From positions 1-64,000 of the forward strand of contig CAKUEM010000002.1 of NCBI GenBank assembly GCA_934646115.1: a DNA stretch of 64,000 nucleotides, in the 5' to 3' direction. This DNA comes from an uncultured Oscillospiraceae bacterium (GTDB lineage Bacteria > Bacillota > Clostridia > Oscillospirales > JAAYXM01). Shown one piece after another: positions 9,102-19,275 of the stretch (within the stretch, counting starts at the first letter, position 1; each line of letters begins with the position of its first letter). The notes beneath the pieces are model-generated. The model had not been told where the DNA came from and did no database searches. It saw only the letters and a program-made list of their open reading frames with translations. The position numbers and the translations under genes were made by a program.

Positions 9102-10036
9102 ATAGCACCACGAAAAAAACAACGATCGGCGGTCAGGCGCTGATTGAGGGGATCATGATGCTCGGTCCCACGCAATGCGCGGTCGCCGTGCGCCGGCCGG
9201 ATGGCGAGATCGAATGCAAGGTAGAAGACGCGAACTCGCTGAAAACACGCTATCCATTTTGCGCGCTGCCGCTGATTCGCGGCGTGGTCGGGCTGTATGA
9301 ATCGATGAAGCGCGGCATTTCGGCGCTCAACTATTCGGCAAGCTTTCTCCCGGAGGACGAGGAGGGCGAGCCGGGCCGGCTGGACGCCTGGCTTGAAAAA
9401 ACCTTTGGCTGGGAGCGGGTGCAGCGCGTACTCACCGTGATCGCGACCACGCTTGGCGTTCTGCTTCCGCTGTTTCTGTTTATTTTTTTGCCCACGCTGC
9501 TCGCCGGCACGCTGGATCGATATATCGGCTCGGGCATCTGGCGCAACCTGCTTGAGGGCGCGCTACGCATCGCGATTTTTTTGCTGTTTATGTGGTCCAT
9601 TTCGCATATGAAGGACATGAAGCGAACGTTTTCATACCACGGCGCGGAGCATAAAACCATCTTCTGCTACGAGGCGGGGGAAGAGCTAACGGTGGAAAAC
9701 GTGCGCAAATTTAAAAAAGAGCATCCGCGCTGCGGCACGAGCTTTTTATTCAGCGTGATGATCATCAGCATTCTGGTGTTCTCGGTCGTGCAGTGGTCAA
9801 ACCCGTTTATTCGCATGGCGCTGCGGCTTGCGCTGCTGCCCGTTGTGGTTGCGATCAGCTATGAATTAAACCGCCTGATCGGGCGGTATGACAATGCGGT
9901 CACGCGCTTTTTGCGCGCGCCGGGGCTGTGGTTTCAGGGGTTTACCACCTTTGAGCCGGACGATTCGATGATCGAAGTTGCGATCGCGGCGCTCCGCCCG
10001 GTCATTCCGGAGGACGCGGGCTCTGACCGCTGGTAA
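9098..10036 (+). CDS. DUF1385 (YqhQ-like) membrane protein
   Basis: A 312-residue protein of the DUF1385 family, recognised by its N-terminus TIGGQALIEGIMMLGPTQ, the region FSYHGAEHKTIFCYEAGEE with conserved His/Glu residues, and HPRCGTSFLF. Three to four hydrophobic segments lie around residues 113-170 and 210-245. The family is widespread in Firmicutes and commonly sits next to prmC/prfA; its biochemical role has not been established as far as I know. It begins in a 4-base overlap with the kinase gene, and prmC follows 32 bases after its stop. Confidence 0.9.
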   Translation: MNSTTKKTTIGGQALIEGIMMLGPTQCAVAVRRPDGEIECKVEDANSLKTRYPFCALPLIRGVVGLYESMKRGISALNYSASFLPEDEEGEPGRLDAWLEKTFGWERVQRVLTVIATTLGVLLPLFLFIFLPTLLAGTLDRYIGSGIWRNLLEGALRIAIFLLFMWSISHMKDMKRTFSYHGAEHKTIFCYEAGEELTVENVRKFKKEHPRCGTSFLFSVMIISILVFSVVQWSNPFIRMALRLALLPVVVAISYELNRLIGRYDNAVTRFLRAPGLWFQGFTTFEPDDSMIEVAIAALRPVIPEDAGSDRW

Positions 10037-10068
10037 TGTGAAATATAGAAAGTTTGGGGTGTGACTGG

Positions 10069-10950
10069 ATGGCGACCTATGGAGATATGTATTTAGACGC
10101 GCGGCAGTGCTTGCGCCGCGCAAATATCGAAAACGCCGATTTTGAAGCGCGCGATATTGCGTGCACCGCGTCACGCAAGACGGCGGAGGAATTCCTGCGT
10201 GACCGGCAGCTGCCTGCGCCGGGCAGCGTGGTGCAAAAGGCGGCGCGTATGGCGGCGCGGCGCGTGAAGGGCGAGCCGCTTGCCTATATCCTCGGCGAAT
10301 GGGATTTTTATGGGCTGACGCTTGCAATCACCCCGGCGGTGCTGATCCCCCGCCCGGACACGGAGGTGCTGGTGGACTGGACCGCGGCGGTCGTTCGCAA
10401 AACGATCGGCGAGCGCGAGTTTCGCTTTTTAGACCTCGGCTGCGGCAGCGGCTGCATCGGCATTGCGATGGCGCACCTGTTCCCCAACGCGCGCGGCGTG
10501 CTGATGGACGTTTCGCCCATCGCGGTGGAGCTTGCAAAAGCGAACGTAAAGCGGTACAATATGTTAAATCGGCTTTTCTGCGTGCCGGGCGATATGCTTG
10601 AGCAGGCGGATACGCGCGTGGGCAAGTTTGACATGCTGCTCTCCAACCCGCCGTATATCACGCATGAGGAAATGCTTGCGCTCGACCCGTCTGTGCGGGA
10701 TTATGAGCCGCAGGGCGCGCTGTATGGCGGCGAGGACGGGCTGGATTTTTACCGCGCGATTTTAAAGGGCTGGCTTTCGCTTGTGAAGGACGGCGGATTT
10801 GTTGCGTTTGAATGCGGATATCGCCAGGCGCACGACGTGGGGCGGCTGATGAAGGCCGCCGGGATCGAGCGCATTCGTATCGTGGAGGACACGGCGGGGA
10901 TCCAACGCGTGGTGTCTGGCTTTAAAAAAGTGAGTGAGGGAGAGATTTAG
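10069..10950 (+). CDS. prmC: Peptide chain release factor N5-glutamine methyltransferase
   Basis: Methylates the glutamine of the GGQ motif in release factors RF1/RF2 using AdoMet. The 293-residue protein has the N-terminal helical substrate domain, the linker IPRPDTE (93-99), the AdoMet loop DLGCGSG (122-128) and the catalytic NPPY (193-196). I prefer ATG 10069, which has GGGGTG about 7 bases upstream; an upstream TTG at 10054 is in frame but lacks a ribosome-binding site. It sits between DUF1385 and recA. prfA, its usual neighbour, is not in the window. Confidence 0.95.
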   Translation: MATYGDMYLDARQCLRRANIENADFEARDIACTASRKTAEEFLRDRQLPAPGSVVQKAARMAARRVKGEPLAYILGEWDFYGLTLAITPAVLIPRPDTEVLVDWTAAVVRKTIGEREFRFLDLGCGSGCIGIAMAHLFPNARGVLMDVSPIAVELAKANVKRYNMLNRLFCVPGDMLEQADTRVGKFDMLLSNPPYITHEEMLALDPSVRDYEPQGALYGGEDGLDFYRAILKGWLSLVKDGGFVAFECGYRQAHDVGRLMKAAGIERIRIVEDTAGIQRVVSGFKKVSEGEI

Positions 10951-10952
10951 CG

Positions 10953-12137
10953 ATGGCAATGGATAAGAAAAAGGCGCTGGAAACCGCGCTGGAGCAAATT
11001 GAAAAGCAATATGGAAAGGGCGCGATCATGCGCCTTGGCGAAAACGTGGCAATGAATGTTGACGCGATCTCGACCGGATCGCTCACGCTTGACCTTGCGC
11101 TCGGCATCGGCGGCGTGCCGCGCGGGCGCATTATCGAGATCTACGGGCCGGAATCCTCCGGTAAGACCACGCTTTCGTTACATATCGTCGCCGAAGCGCA
11201 GAAGGCGGGCGGCGAAGCGGCGTTTATCGACGTTGAGCACGCGCTCGACCCGGTGTATGCCCGCGCGCTCGGCGTGGATATCGACAGCCTGCTTGTGTCC
11301 CAGCCGGACACGGGCGAGCAGGCGCTTGAGATCGCGGAGGCGCTGGTGCGCAGCGGCGCGATCGATATCATCGTGGTCGACTCGGTCGCCGCGCTTGCGC
11401 CGCGCATGGAGATCGAGGGCGAAATGGGCGATGCATTTGTCGGTCTGCAGGCGCGCCTGATGTCGCAGGCGATGCGTAAGCTCTCCGGCGCGATCGGCAA
11501 GGGCAACTGCGCCGCGATCTTTATCAACCAGCTGCGCGAAAAAGTCGGGCAGTCATACGGCAGCCCGGAGGTCACGCCGGGCGGACGCGCGCTCAAGTTC
11601 TATTCGAGCGTGCGCATCGATGTGCGCCGTATCGAAACGCTGAAAAGCGGCAATGAAATGATCGGCAACCGCACGCGCGCCAAAGTGGTGAAAAACAAGC
11701 TCGCGCCTCCGTTCCGTGAGGCGGAATTTGATATTATGTACGGCGAGGGCATCTCGAAGATGGGCGAGCTGGTCGATACTGGCTTAAAGCTTGATCTGGT
11801 GCAGAAATCCGGCTCGTGGTTCTCCATGGGCGAAACGCGCCTCGGTCAGGGGCGCGACAATGCGAAGAAATTCCTTGCGGAAAACCCGGATCTTGCGGAG
11901 CAGCTCGAGGCGGAGATCCGCGCGAATGCGCATAAGCTTCTCAGCCGTCAGGCGCTTGCCGCCGCGCGCGCCGCAGGGCGCGTTCCGCCGGAGAGCGAGA
12001 GCGCCGAGAACGCGGAAAGCGCCGAAGCGGTAGAAACGACAGCCCCGGCAGAGAGCGCCGCGCCGGCAAAGGAGACCGCGCCCGTGCGCAAGCCGCGCAA
12101 GGCGATCACCGTGGACGCGGACGATTATGAGGAGTAA
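10953..12137 (+). CDS. recA: Recombinase RecA
   Basis: ATP-dependent strand-exchange protein of homologous recombination and coprotease of the SOS response. The 394-residue sequence has the N-terminal helix [20 protein letters not shown], Walker A GPESSGKT (65-72), Walker B region [11 protein letters not shown], and the loop [10 protein letters not shown]. The C-terminal tail from about residue 350 is an extended, Ala/Glu-rich low-complexity segment. It is longer than in many RecA proteins and probably a variable regulatory tail. recX follows 6 bases later. No clear LexA/SOS box was seen just upstream, where prmC lies 2 bases away, so transcription is probably from further upstream. Confidence 0.98.
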   Translation: MAMDKKKALETALEQIEKQYGKGAIMRLGENVAMNVDAISTGSLTLDLALGIGGVPRGRIIEIYGPESSGKTTLSLHIVAEAQKAGGEAAFIDVEHALDPVYARALGVDIDSLLVSQPDTGEQALEIAEALVRSGAIDIIVVDSVAALAPRMEIEGEMGDAFVGLQARLMSQAMRKLSGAIGKGNCAAIFINQLREKVGQSYGSPEVTPGGRALKFYSSVRIDVRRIETLKSGNEMIGNRTRAKVVKNKLAPPFREAEFDIMYGEGISKMGELVDTGLKLDLVQKSGSWFSMGETRLGQGRDNAKKFLAENPDLAEQLEAEIRANAHKLLSRQALAAARAAGRVPPESESAENAESAEAVETTAPAESAAPAKETAPVRKPRKAITVDADDYEE

Positions 12138-12143
12138 TGCCGC

Positions 12144-12782
12144 ATGAGGATCACGAAGATCGACGCGTATCGCAACGATCTCTCCCGCGTGATCGTATAT
12201 TTTGAAGACCGCAGCTTTCTCACGGTGGACGCGCGCCGCGCGGAGGAGCTGGAGCTGAAGCCCGGCATGGAGCTTGACGACGCGATGCGTGACACGCTGG
12301 CGGGGCAGTCCGGCAAGAGCCGGGCGCGCGAGCTGGCCGCCCGCATCGTCGGGCGCAACAGCATTTCATGCAGCATGCTGCTCCGCAAGCTGCGTGACCG
12401 CGGCGTGACCGAAGACGATGCGCACGCCGCGCTCGACTGGCTGATCTCGCTCGGCATTATGGACGATATGCGCTACGGCGAGATTCTGGTTTCGCACTAT
12501 CGCGCGCGCGGGTTCGGCAATCGCCGCATCCGCGAGGAGCTGCGCGCACGCGGCGTGCCGCGCGAGGTGAGCGATGCGCTGCTCGCCGATGAGCCGGACA
12601 TGCGGGATGACATTCTGGCATTTATTTATAAGCGCGCGCCGGGCGGCTATCCGGAGGAAAAGCTGCGCGCGAAAATTACCGCCGCGCTCGTTCGGCGCGG
12701 ACATTCCTACGAAGCGATCTCTGCCGCGTTCCGCCAGCTGCGCGAGGATGGCGGCTGGGATACACAGATGGAGGACGAATAG
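12144..12782 (+). CDS. recX: Regulatory protein RecX
   Basis: A 212-residue helical-repeat protein that binds RecA filaments and limits or modulates recombination. It is recognised by the RecX repeat pattern, for example SMLLRKLRDRGVTEDDAHA, LGIMDDMRYGEILV, and GFGNRRIREELRARGVPRE, and by its position 6 bases after recA. The N-terminal extension of about 70 residues before the first repeat is usual in Firmicutes. rimO begins 3 bases after its stop. Confidence 0.92.
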   Translation: MRITKIDAYRNDLSRVIVYFEDRSFLTVDARRAEELELKPGMELDDAMRDTLAGQSGKSRARELAARIVGRNSISCSMLLRKLRDRGVTEDDAHAALDWLISLGIMDDMRYGEILVSHYRARGFGNRRIREELRARGVPREVSDALLADEPDMRDDILAFIYKRAPGGYPEEKLRAKITAALVRRGHSYEAISAAFRQLREDGGWDTQMEDE

Positions 12783-12785
12783 TTC

Positions 12786-14120
12786 ATGGCAAAAACGGTT
12801 GGATTTATATCGCTCGGCTGCGCCAAAAATTTGGTAGACAGCGAGCAGATGCTCTCGCTGCTTGACGCGGCGGGCTTTCGGATCACGGGCGAGATCGAGC
12901 ATGCGGACGCTGTGGTCATCAACACCTGCGGCTTTATCGCGTCTGCGCGCGAGGAGGCGTATGAAAATATCCGCGAGGTCGGGCTCCTCAAGGCAGAAGG
13001 CAAGGTCGGCAAAATTCTGGTCGCCGGATGTCTGCCCGAGCGTGAGCGCGAGCAGCTGCTCACCGCGCTGCCCGAGATCGATGCGCTGATCGGCTGCGGC
13101 AGCTTTGCGCAGATCGTCTCTGCGGTGGAGCGCGCGCTGGCGGATGAAGCGCCGTTTGCGCTGTTTGGCGATATCAACGCGCCGATCGAGGAAGAGGGTC
13201 GCGTTCTCACAACGCCCGAGCATATGGCATATCTTAAAATAGCAGAGGGCTGCGACAATCGATGCAGCTATTGCGTGATCCCGTCGCTGCGCGGCGGCTT
13301 CCGCAGCCGTCCGATGGAGGAGATCCTCGCAGAGGCGGAAGGGCTTGCGGCGACCGGCGTGCGTGAGCTGATCGTTGTTGCGCAGGACACCACGCGCTAT
13401 GGGCTGGATCTCTATGGCGAGCGGCGGCTTGCGCAGCTTTTGCAGGCGCTTTGCCGGATCGACGGGGTCGAATGGATCCGGCTGCATTACCTGTATCCGG
13501 ACGAGATCACGGAGCAGCTGATCGACACGATCGCGCATGAGGACAAGATCGTTAAATATCTTGATATCCCGATCCAGCATGTGAACGACCGCATCCTGCG
13601 CGCCATGAACCGGCGCGGCGACCATGCGTTTCTCGACGCGCTGTTTACCAAGCTGCGCGCGCGCATTCCCGGTCTTGTGCTGCGCACCAGCCTGATCGTC
13701 GGGCTGCCCGGCGAGACCGAGGCGGAATTTGAAGAGCTTTGCGATTTCCTCGCCGCGCATCATATCGAGCGCGCGGGCGCATTTGCCTATTCGCCCGAGG
13801 CGGGGACGCCGGCGGCCGCCATGCCCGATCAGATCGATGAGGGAACGAAGGCGCGCCGCGTGGAGCTGCTTTCCGCGCTTGCCGCGCGCCTGATGGACGA
13901 CTGGAACCAGGCGCAGCTCGGCAAAACGCTGCCCATTCTGTGCGAAGGGTTTGACCGCTATGCAGAGTGCTTCTTCGGTCGCTCGTTTGCCGACTCGCCG
14001 GAGATTGACGGCAAGGTGTTTTTCACCGCGCCAAAGGGCACGCGCATCGGCTCGTTCGTTCCGGTCCGCATGACCGAGGTGCTTGACGGCGACCTGGTCG
14101 GCGAGCTGGACGGTCAATAA
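12786..14120 (+). CDS. rimO: Ribosomal protein S12 methylthiotransferase
   Basis: Radical-SAM enzyme that adds a methylthio group to the conserved aspartate of ribosomal protein S12. In the 444-residue protein the N-terminal UPF0004 domain carries cluster cysteines C12, C48 (INTCGF) and C82 (AGCLPE). The radical-SAM motif is C156/C160/C163 in EGCDNRCSYC. A TRAM domain ends the protein. VGFISLGCAKNLVDSEQML marks RimO rather than MiaB. It is tightly packed between recX and pgsA. The long open frame on the opposite strand here is a GC-codon shadow. Confidence 0.96.
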   Translation: MAKTVGFISLGCAKNLVDSEQMLSLLDAAGFRITGEIEHADAVVINTCGFIASAREEAYENIREVGLLKAEGKVGKILVAGCLPEREREQLLTALPEIDALIGCGSFAQIVSAVERALADEAPFALFGDINAPIEEEGRVLTTPEHMAYLKIAEGCDNRCSYCVIPSLRGGFRSRPMEEILAEAEGLAATGVRELIVVAQDTTRYGLDLYGERRLAQLLQALCRIDGVEWIRLHYLYPDEITEQLIDTIAHEDKIVKYLDIPIQHVNDRILRAMNRRGDHAFLDALFTKLRARIPGLVLRTSLIVGLPGETEAEFEELCDFLAAHHIERAGAFAYSPEAGTPAAAMPDQIDEGTKARRVELLSALAARLMDDWNQAQLGKTLPILCEGFDRYAECFFGRSFADSPEIDGKVFFTAPKGTRIGSFVPVRMTEVLDGDLVGELDGQ

Positions 14121-14144
14121 TCTCTTAGAAATGGAGCAATCGCT

Positions 14145-14699
14145 ATGACCACTGCCAATATCATCACGATCATCCGCATCCTGCTCATCCCCGCGTTTAT
14201 GGCGGCGGAGCTGTCCGGCAGCATGACCGGGCGGCTGATCGCGCTTGCGATTTTCATCCTCGCCAGCGTGACCGATGGGGTGGATGGCTATATCGCGCGC
14301 AAATATAACCAGGTCACAACGCTTGGGAAGTTTTTAGACCCGCTCGCCGATAAGCTGCTTGTTACGTCCGCGATCCTGATTTTCGTGCAAAACGGCGTGA
14401 TCTCCGCGGTGGCGGCAACGCTGATCATCGCGCGGGAATTCGCGGTCACGTCGTTGCGCATCGTTGCGATGGGCGCGGGGCAGGTGGTTTCGGCGCGGCT
14501 GTCCGGCAAGGTGAAAACCGTGGTGCAGATCCTTGTGATCGCGTTGCTGTTCACGCCGTATGCGGGCGATCGCGTGTTTGGCGTGCTGATCGCCGATATC
14601 GCGGTCTGGGTCATGGTCGCGGTGACGGTGCTGTCCGGGCTTGAATATTTCAGAGGATTCGGAAAATTACTAAAGCAGGAGGAGCGACAGGTAAAATGA
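14145..14699 (+). CDS. pgsA: CDP-diacylglycerol-glycerol-3-phosphate 3-phosphatidyltransferase
   Basis: Makes phosphatidylglycerol phosphate, the committed step to phosphatidylglycerol, in the membrane. The 184-residue protein has the full CDP-alcohol phosphatidyltransferase signature: D44, D47-G48, A51-R52, G61, D65, D69, seen in TDGVDGYIARK and GKFLDPLADK. There are about four to five hydrophobic helices. Its stop overlaps the cysS start by 4 bases. It is an intact comparison for the broken relative at 32.2-32.7 kb. Confidence 0.96.
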   Translation: MTTANIITIIRILLIPAFMAAELSGSMTGRLIALAIFILASVTDGVDGYIARKYNQVTTLGKFLDPLADKLLVTSAILIFVQNGVISAVAATLIIAREFAVTSLRIVAMGAGQVVSARLSGKVKTVVQILVIALLFTPYAGDRVFGVLIADIAVWVMVAVTVLSGLEYFRGFGKLLKQEERQVK

Positions 14700-16096
14700 A
14701 GCTGTTTAATTCCATGACGCGGCAGAAGGAAGAGTTCCGCCCGATCACCCCGGGCGAGGTGAAGATCTATTCCTGCGGGCCGACGGTGTATAATTTCTTC
14801 CATATTGGCAACGCGCGTCCGTTCATCGTGTTCGACGTGCTGCGCCGCTATTTTGAATTTAAGGGCTATAAGGTCACATTCGTGCAGAATTTCACGGATG
14901 TGGACGATAAGGTCATCCGCCGCGCGAATGAAGAGGGCGTTTCGTTTGAGGAGATCGCGAACCGCTATATCAAAGAGTATTATACCGACGCGCAGGGTCT
15001 TGGCATCCGCCCGGCAAGCGTGCATCCGCGCGCGACCGAGAATATCGACGCGATCATTCAAATGGTGGATACACTTGTGAAAAAGGGCTACGCTTATGTG
15101 GTAGACGGCGATGTGTATTACCGCGCGCGGCGCTTCTCCGGCTATGGAAAGCTTTCCGGTCAGCCTCTGGAGGAGCTGGAGGCGGGCGCGCGCATCGGCG
15201 TGGATGAGCGCAAGGAGGATCCGATCGATTTTGCGCTGTGGAAAGCGGCAAAGCCGGGCGAGCCTTCCTGGGATTCGCCGTGGGGCAAGGGTCGCCCCGG
15301 CTGGCATATCGAATGCTCCGCGATGGCGAACCGCTATCTGGGCAAGACGATCGATATCCATTCCGGCGGCGTGGACTTAACGTTCCCGCACCATGAAAAC
15401 GAGATCGCGCAGTCTGAGGCGGCGAACGACGCGCCGTTTGCGCATTATTGGATGCACAACGCGTTTTTGAATATCGATAACCGAAAAATGTCGAAATCGC
15501 TGGGCAATTTCTTTACCGTGCGTGACGCGGCGGCGGTTTACGGCTATGAAGCGATCCGGTTTTTCATGCTGTCTGCGCATTACAGAAGCCCGCTCAACTA
15601 CTCGCGCGAATCGCTTGAGCAGGCAAAGGCGGCGCTCGCGCGCATGCATACCGCGCGCGACAATCTTGAATTTTTGGCGAAAAACGGGTGCGACGCGGCG
15701 ATGACCGACGCAGAGCGCGAGAAGCTCGCCGCGCTTTCCCAGTATCGCGAGAAATTCATCTCCGCGATGGACGATGATCTCAACACGGCCGACGGGCTTG
15801 CCGTGATTTTTGAGCTGATCCGTGACATCAACGGCGCGGTCGCCGAGGGCGAGCCGACGCGGGAATTCGCAAGCGCCTGCCTTTCCAAGCTGATGGAGCT
15901 GTGCGACGTACTCGGCTTCTTGCAGAAGGAGGAAACGCAGAGCATCGATCAGGAGATCGAGGACCTGATCGAGCAGCGGCAGGCGGCGCGCAAGGCGCGC
16001 AACTTCGCGGAGGCGGACCGGATTCGTGATCTGCTGCGCGAGCAGGGCATCGTGCTGGAGGATACGCCGCAGGGCGTGAAATGGAAGCGGGCATAG
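14696..16096 (+). CDS. cysS: Cysteinyl-tRNA synthetase
   Basis: Class I synthetase that charges tRNA-Cys. The 466-residue protein shows zinc ligand C27 ([17 protein letters not shown]), the HIGN variant of the HIGH motif (36-39), C207 in [19 protein letters not shown], and KMSKSLGN (KMSKS at 264-268). The C-terminal DALR anticodon region follows. The start overlaps pgsA by 4 bases. No T-box leader precedes it because it is inside an operon. A hairpin terminator follows. Confidence 0.97.
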   Translation: MKLFNSMTRQKEEFRPITPGEVKIYSCGPTVYNFFHIGNARPFIVFDVLRRYFEFKGYKVTFVQNFTDVDDKVIRRANEEGVSFEEIANRYIKEYYTDAQGLGIRPASVHPRATENIDAIIQMVDTLVKKGYAYVVDGDVYYRARRFSGYGKLSGQPLEELEAGARIGVDERKEDPIDFALWKAAKPGEPSWDSPWGKGRPGWHIECSAMANRYLGKTIDIHSGGVDLTFPHHENEIAQSEAANDAPFAHYWMHNAFLNIDNRKMSKSLGNFFTVRDAAAVYGYEAIRFFMLSAHYRSPLNYSRESLEQAKAALARMHTARDNLEFLAKNGCDAAMTDAEREKLAALSQYREKFISAMDDDLNTADGLAVIFELIRDINGAVAEGEPTREFASACLSKLMELCDVLGFLQKEETQSIDQEIEDLIEQRQAARKARNFAEADRIRDLLREQGIVLEDTPQGVKWKRA

Positions 16097-16104
16097 CCCG
16101 AAGC

Positions 16105-16146
16105 GAAAGGCCGTCTGGCGGGTTACTGCGCGTCGGGCGGCCTTTT
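16105..16146 (+). terminator. Probable terminator after cysS
   Basis: AAGGCCG (16107-16113) and CGGCCTT (16138-16144) form the base of an imperfect hairpin that ends in a short T-rich tail. It separates the recA-cysS operon from polA. Confidence 0.6.
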
Positions 16147-16175
16147 CAATATGGAACAGAAATGAGGGGCAGAGC

Positions 16176-18812
16176 ATGAAAATCATGGTGATAGACGGCA
16201 ACAGTATGCTAAACCGCGCGTTTTACGGCGTGCGCCCGCTGACCACGCGCGCCGGGCTGCATACCAACGCGATCTATGGGTTTCTCTCCATTTATCTCAA
16301 GCTGCTCGCGGACGAGGCGCCGGACGGCGTGTGCGTGACGTTCGATCTGCGCGCGCCCACGTTCCGCCACCGCGCCTATGACGGCTATAAGGCGCAGCGC
16401 AAGCCCATGCCGGACGAGCTTGCCGAGCAGCTGCCCTATCTCAAGCGCGTGCTGGACGCGATGCATGTCATGCGGCTGGAATGCGAGGGCTATGAGGCGG
16501 ACGATATCATCGGCACGATCAGCCGCATCTGCGCCGAATCGGGCGACCGCTGCGACATCGTGACCGGCGACCGTGACAGTTTTCAGCTGATCGCAAATCC
16601 GGGCACGAATGTGCTGCTGGTCAGCACGCGCGCGGGCAAAACGGAAACCGTCCGCTTCGACCGCGACGCTGTGATGCAAAAATACGGTCTGTCGCCGGAA
16701 AAAATGATCGATTTAAAGGCGCTCATGGGCGACGCGTCTGACAATATCCCCGGCGTGCGCGGCGTGGGCGAGAAAACCGCGGTCGACCTGGTGCAGCGTT
16801 TTGGCAGCATCAACGCGATTTATCGGGATCTTGACACGCTGGACGTGCGCGACGCGCTGCGCGCAAAGCTCGCCGCCGGGCGGGACGATGCGTTTCTCTC
16901 CCGCGAGCTGGCAACGATCTGCCTGACCGCGCCGATCACGTTTTCACCCGAGGCGGCAGCGCGCGCCAAGGCGGACCGCGACGCGCTGCGCCAGGTGTTA
17001 GAAGAGCTGGAATTTAAGCATTTCATCGCGCGGCTCGGGCTGGATCAGGCGGAGGACGCAGCGCCCCGCGCCGCCGAATGCTCGGTCACGCGCGTTCAAA
17101 ACGGACTGTATGATCTTCTCGAAACGCTTGCGGCGCAAGAGCTTTGCGCCGTTTCGATGAGCGATGGGCTTTCCGGCGTCGGGCTTGCCTTTGCGGATCA
17201 GACGCTTGCCGTGCTGCGCGCCGATTTTTCTGAAGAAGATTTTTCCGCCTTTTTTGCGGCGCTCTGCTCCGCACGCGTGAAAAAGGCGTGCCACGATGGA
17301 AAGCGCTATCAGGTCGCGCTTCTGCGCGAGGGGCTTCCGTTTGACGGGTTCGTGTTTGACACGGCGCTCGGCGCTTATCTGCTCGACCCGACGGAGAAAT
17401 CATTCTCGCTTCGCGATGTGAGCGAAACGTATGCGCCGCAATGCGTTGCGGACGAAGCCACGCTGCACGACGAGCAGGCGTTTTCCCCGCTCACCGGGGC
17501 GGAGGAGGGCGTGCGCGCGCTGGGGCTGGCGGCGCGTTCCGTGCTGACAATGACGCCCGGCATGCGCGTGGAGCTGGCGGCGCGCGGCGAAACGCAGCTG
17601 TATTTTGATATTGAGCTTCCGCTTTGCAGCGTGCTTGCGGATATGCAGCATGTCGGCATGCGCGTGGACCGTGCGGCGCTTTTGAATTTTGGCGCGATGC
17701 TGCAAACGCATATCGAGCAGCTTGAGGCGGAGATCTATCGCCTTGCCGGCGAGGAATTTAATATTTTATCGCCCAAGCAGCTCGGCGAGGTGCTGTTTGA
17801 GCGGTTGGGGCTTCCGCCGGTCAAGAAGACTAAAACCGGCTATTCAACCGGGGCGGAGGTGCTTGAAAAGCTGCGCCCGCAGCATGAGATCATCGGGCGC
17901 ATTTTAGAATACCGGCAGGATACCAAGCTGAAATCGACTTACTGCGACGGACTTTCCAAGGTGATCTCGCCGGAGGACGGGCGCATTCATTCAAGCTTTA
18001 ACCAGATGGTGACCGCGACCGGGCGCATCAGCTCGACCGAGCCGAACCTGCAAAACATTCCGGTTCGGACGGAGCTGGGCGGCGAGGTGCGGCGCATGTT
18101 CATCCCGCGCGACGGTTGGGCGTTTGTCGACGCGGATTATTCGCAGATCGAGCTGCGCATTCTCGCGCATATTGCAGACGATCTCGCCATGCAGCGCGCA
18201 TTTACTGATCAGGTCGATATCCATACGACCACGGCGTCGCAGGTGTTCCGCGTTTCGGAATCTGCGGTCACGCCTGAGATGCGCCGCGCGGCAAAGGCGG
18301 TCAATTTCGGCATTGTGTATGGCATTTCCGAGTTTTCGCTCGCCAAGGATATCGGCGTGAGCGTGGGCGAGGCGCGCCAATATATCGAAAATTATCTCTC
18401 GCATTACGCGGGTGTGCGCGCGTATATGAAAGAGATCGTGGAGCGCGCGCGGCGCGACGGGTATGTGACCACGCTGCTCGGGCGGCGGCGGCCGATCCCC
18501 GAGATCCACGCGAAGAATTTTAACCTCCGCTCGTTTGGCGAGCGGGTCGCGCTCAATGCGCCCATTCAGGGTACGGCGGCGGACATTATCAAGATCGCGA
18601 TGCTGCGCGTGTCTGACCGACTAGCGCGTGAAGGGCTTGCGGCGCAGCTGGTTTTGCAGGTGCATGACGAGCTGATCGTGGAAGCGCCGCGCGAAGAGGC
18701 GCAGGCGGTCGCCGCGATTTTAACCGAGGAGATGAGCGGCGCATATCCGCTTTCCGTTCCGCTTGTGGCGGAGGCGGCGATCGGGGAGAACTGGTATGAC
18801 GCAAAAAAATGA
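16176..18812 (+). CDS. polA: DNA polymerase I
   Basis: Repair and Okazaki-fragment processing polymerase of 878 residues. Residues 1 to about 290 form the 5'-nuclease (VIDGNSMLNRAFYG, GYEADDIIGTIS, GDASDNIPGV). The polymerase fills the C-terminal half: motif A VDADYSQIELR near 649, motif B KAVNFGIVYGIS near 706, and motif C QVHDEL near 828. The middle region aligns with the 3'-5' exonuclease fold but lacks the usual acidic DxE residues, so proofreading is probably absent, as in Bacillus Pol I. The ATG at 16176 follows a GGGGCAGAGC region. rimI overlaps its 3' end by 17 bases. Confidence 0.97.
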   Translation: MKIMVIDGNSMLNRAFYGVRPLTTRAGLHTNAIYGFLSIYLKLLADEAPDGVCVTFDLRAPTFRHRAYDGYKAQRKPMPDELAEQLPYLKRVLDAMHVMRLECEGYEADDIIGTISRICAESGDRCDIVTGDRDSFQLIANPGTNVLLVSTRAGKTETVRFDRDAVMQKYGLSPEKMIDLKALMGDASDNIPGVRGVGEKTAVDLVQRFGSINAIYRDLDTLDVRDALRAKLAAGRDDAFLSRELATICLTAPITFSPEAAARAKADRDALRQVLEELEFKHFIARLGLDQAEDAAPRAAECSVTRVQNGLYDLLETLAAQELCAVSMSDGLSGVGLAFADQTLAVLRADFSEEDFSAFFAALCSARVKKACHDGKRYQVALLREGLPFDGFVFDTALGAYLLDPTEKSFSLRDVSETYAPQCVADEATLHDEQAFSPLTGAEEGVRALGLAARSVLTMTPGMRVELAARGETQLYFDIELPLCSVLADMQHVGMRVDRAALLNFGAMLQTHIEQLEAEIYRLAGEEFNILSPKQLGEVLFERLGLPPVKKTKTGYSTGAEVLEKLRPQHEIIGRILEYRQDTKLKSTYCDGLSKVISPEDGRIHSSFNQMVTATGRISSTEPNLQNIPVRTELGGEVRRMFIPRDGWAFVDADYSQIELRILAHIADDLAMQRAFTDQVDIHTTTASQVFRVSESAVTPEMRRAAKAVNFGIVYGISEFSLAKDIGVSVGEARQYIENYLSHYAGVRAYMKEIVERARRDGYVTTLLGRRRPIPEIHAKNFNLRSFGERVALNAPIQGTAADIIKIAMLRVSDRLAREGLAAQLVLQVHDELIVEAPREEAQAVAAILTEEMSGAYPLSVPLVAEAAIGENWYDAKK

Positions 18813-19275
18813 GGTTCGCATCGTGCCGATGGATGCACGACATATCGCAGGCGTTGCGGCGCTTGAGCGCGCGTGCTTTTCCGCACCGTGGAGCGAGCAG
18901 ATGCTTGCCGACGAGCTGCGAAACGATTGCGCGCGCTACCTGATCGCCGAGTGCGCCGGCGCGGTGGTCGGCTATGTCGGCGTGCATCAGATTTTAGACG
19001 AATGCTATATGACAAATCTCGCGGTCGCGCCCGATGCGCGGCGGCGCGGGGTCGCGTCGCTTCTGCTCACGCGCCTGCTGGACATGGTGCAGGGCGCTGC
19101 GTTTTTAACGCTTGAGGTGCGCGTAAGCAACGCGCCGGCGATCGCGCTGTATGAGCAGTTCGGCTTTGCGCGCGCCGGGCTGCGCCGGGCGTATTACACC
19201 GCCCCGCGCGAGGACGCGCTGCTTATGACTCGCGCGCTTCAAAGACCAACAAAGGAGGAAGTATCACCGACATGA
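18796..19275 (+). CDS. rimI: Ribosomal protein S18 alanine N-acetyltransferase (RimI)
   Basis: A GNAT acetyltransferase of 159 residues. The acetyl-CoA loop APDARRRGVASLLL and the ending NAPAIALYEQFGFARAGLRR are typical of RimI, which acetylates the N-terminus of protein S18. The start at ATG 18796 is chosen because GGGGAGA lies 6 bases upstream and the sequence before it is polA in another frame. It overlaps polA by 17 bases and tsaD by 4 bases. The rimI-tsaD neighbourhood is common in Firmicutes, which supports the name over other GNAT proteins. Confidence 0.88.
   Translation: MTQKNEVRIVPMDARHIAGVAALERACFSAPWSEQMLADELRNDCARYLIAECAGAVVGYVGVHQILDECYMTNLAVAPDARRRGVASLLLTRLLDMVQGAAFLTLEVRVSNAPAIALYEQFGFARAGLRRAYYTAPREDALLMTRALQRPTKEEVSPT

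Noticed and set aside
12366..14117. 583-residue open frame on the minus strand opposite rimO and recX
   Set aside because: Codon-shadow frame in GC-rich sequence; no recognisable motif, and rimO on the plus strand has complete catalytic motifs.
17090..17560. Functional 3'-5' proofreading domain in DNA polymerase I
   Set aside because: The fold region is present but the characteristic acidic metal ligands are not seen, so I describe it as degenerate.
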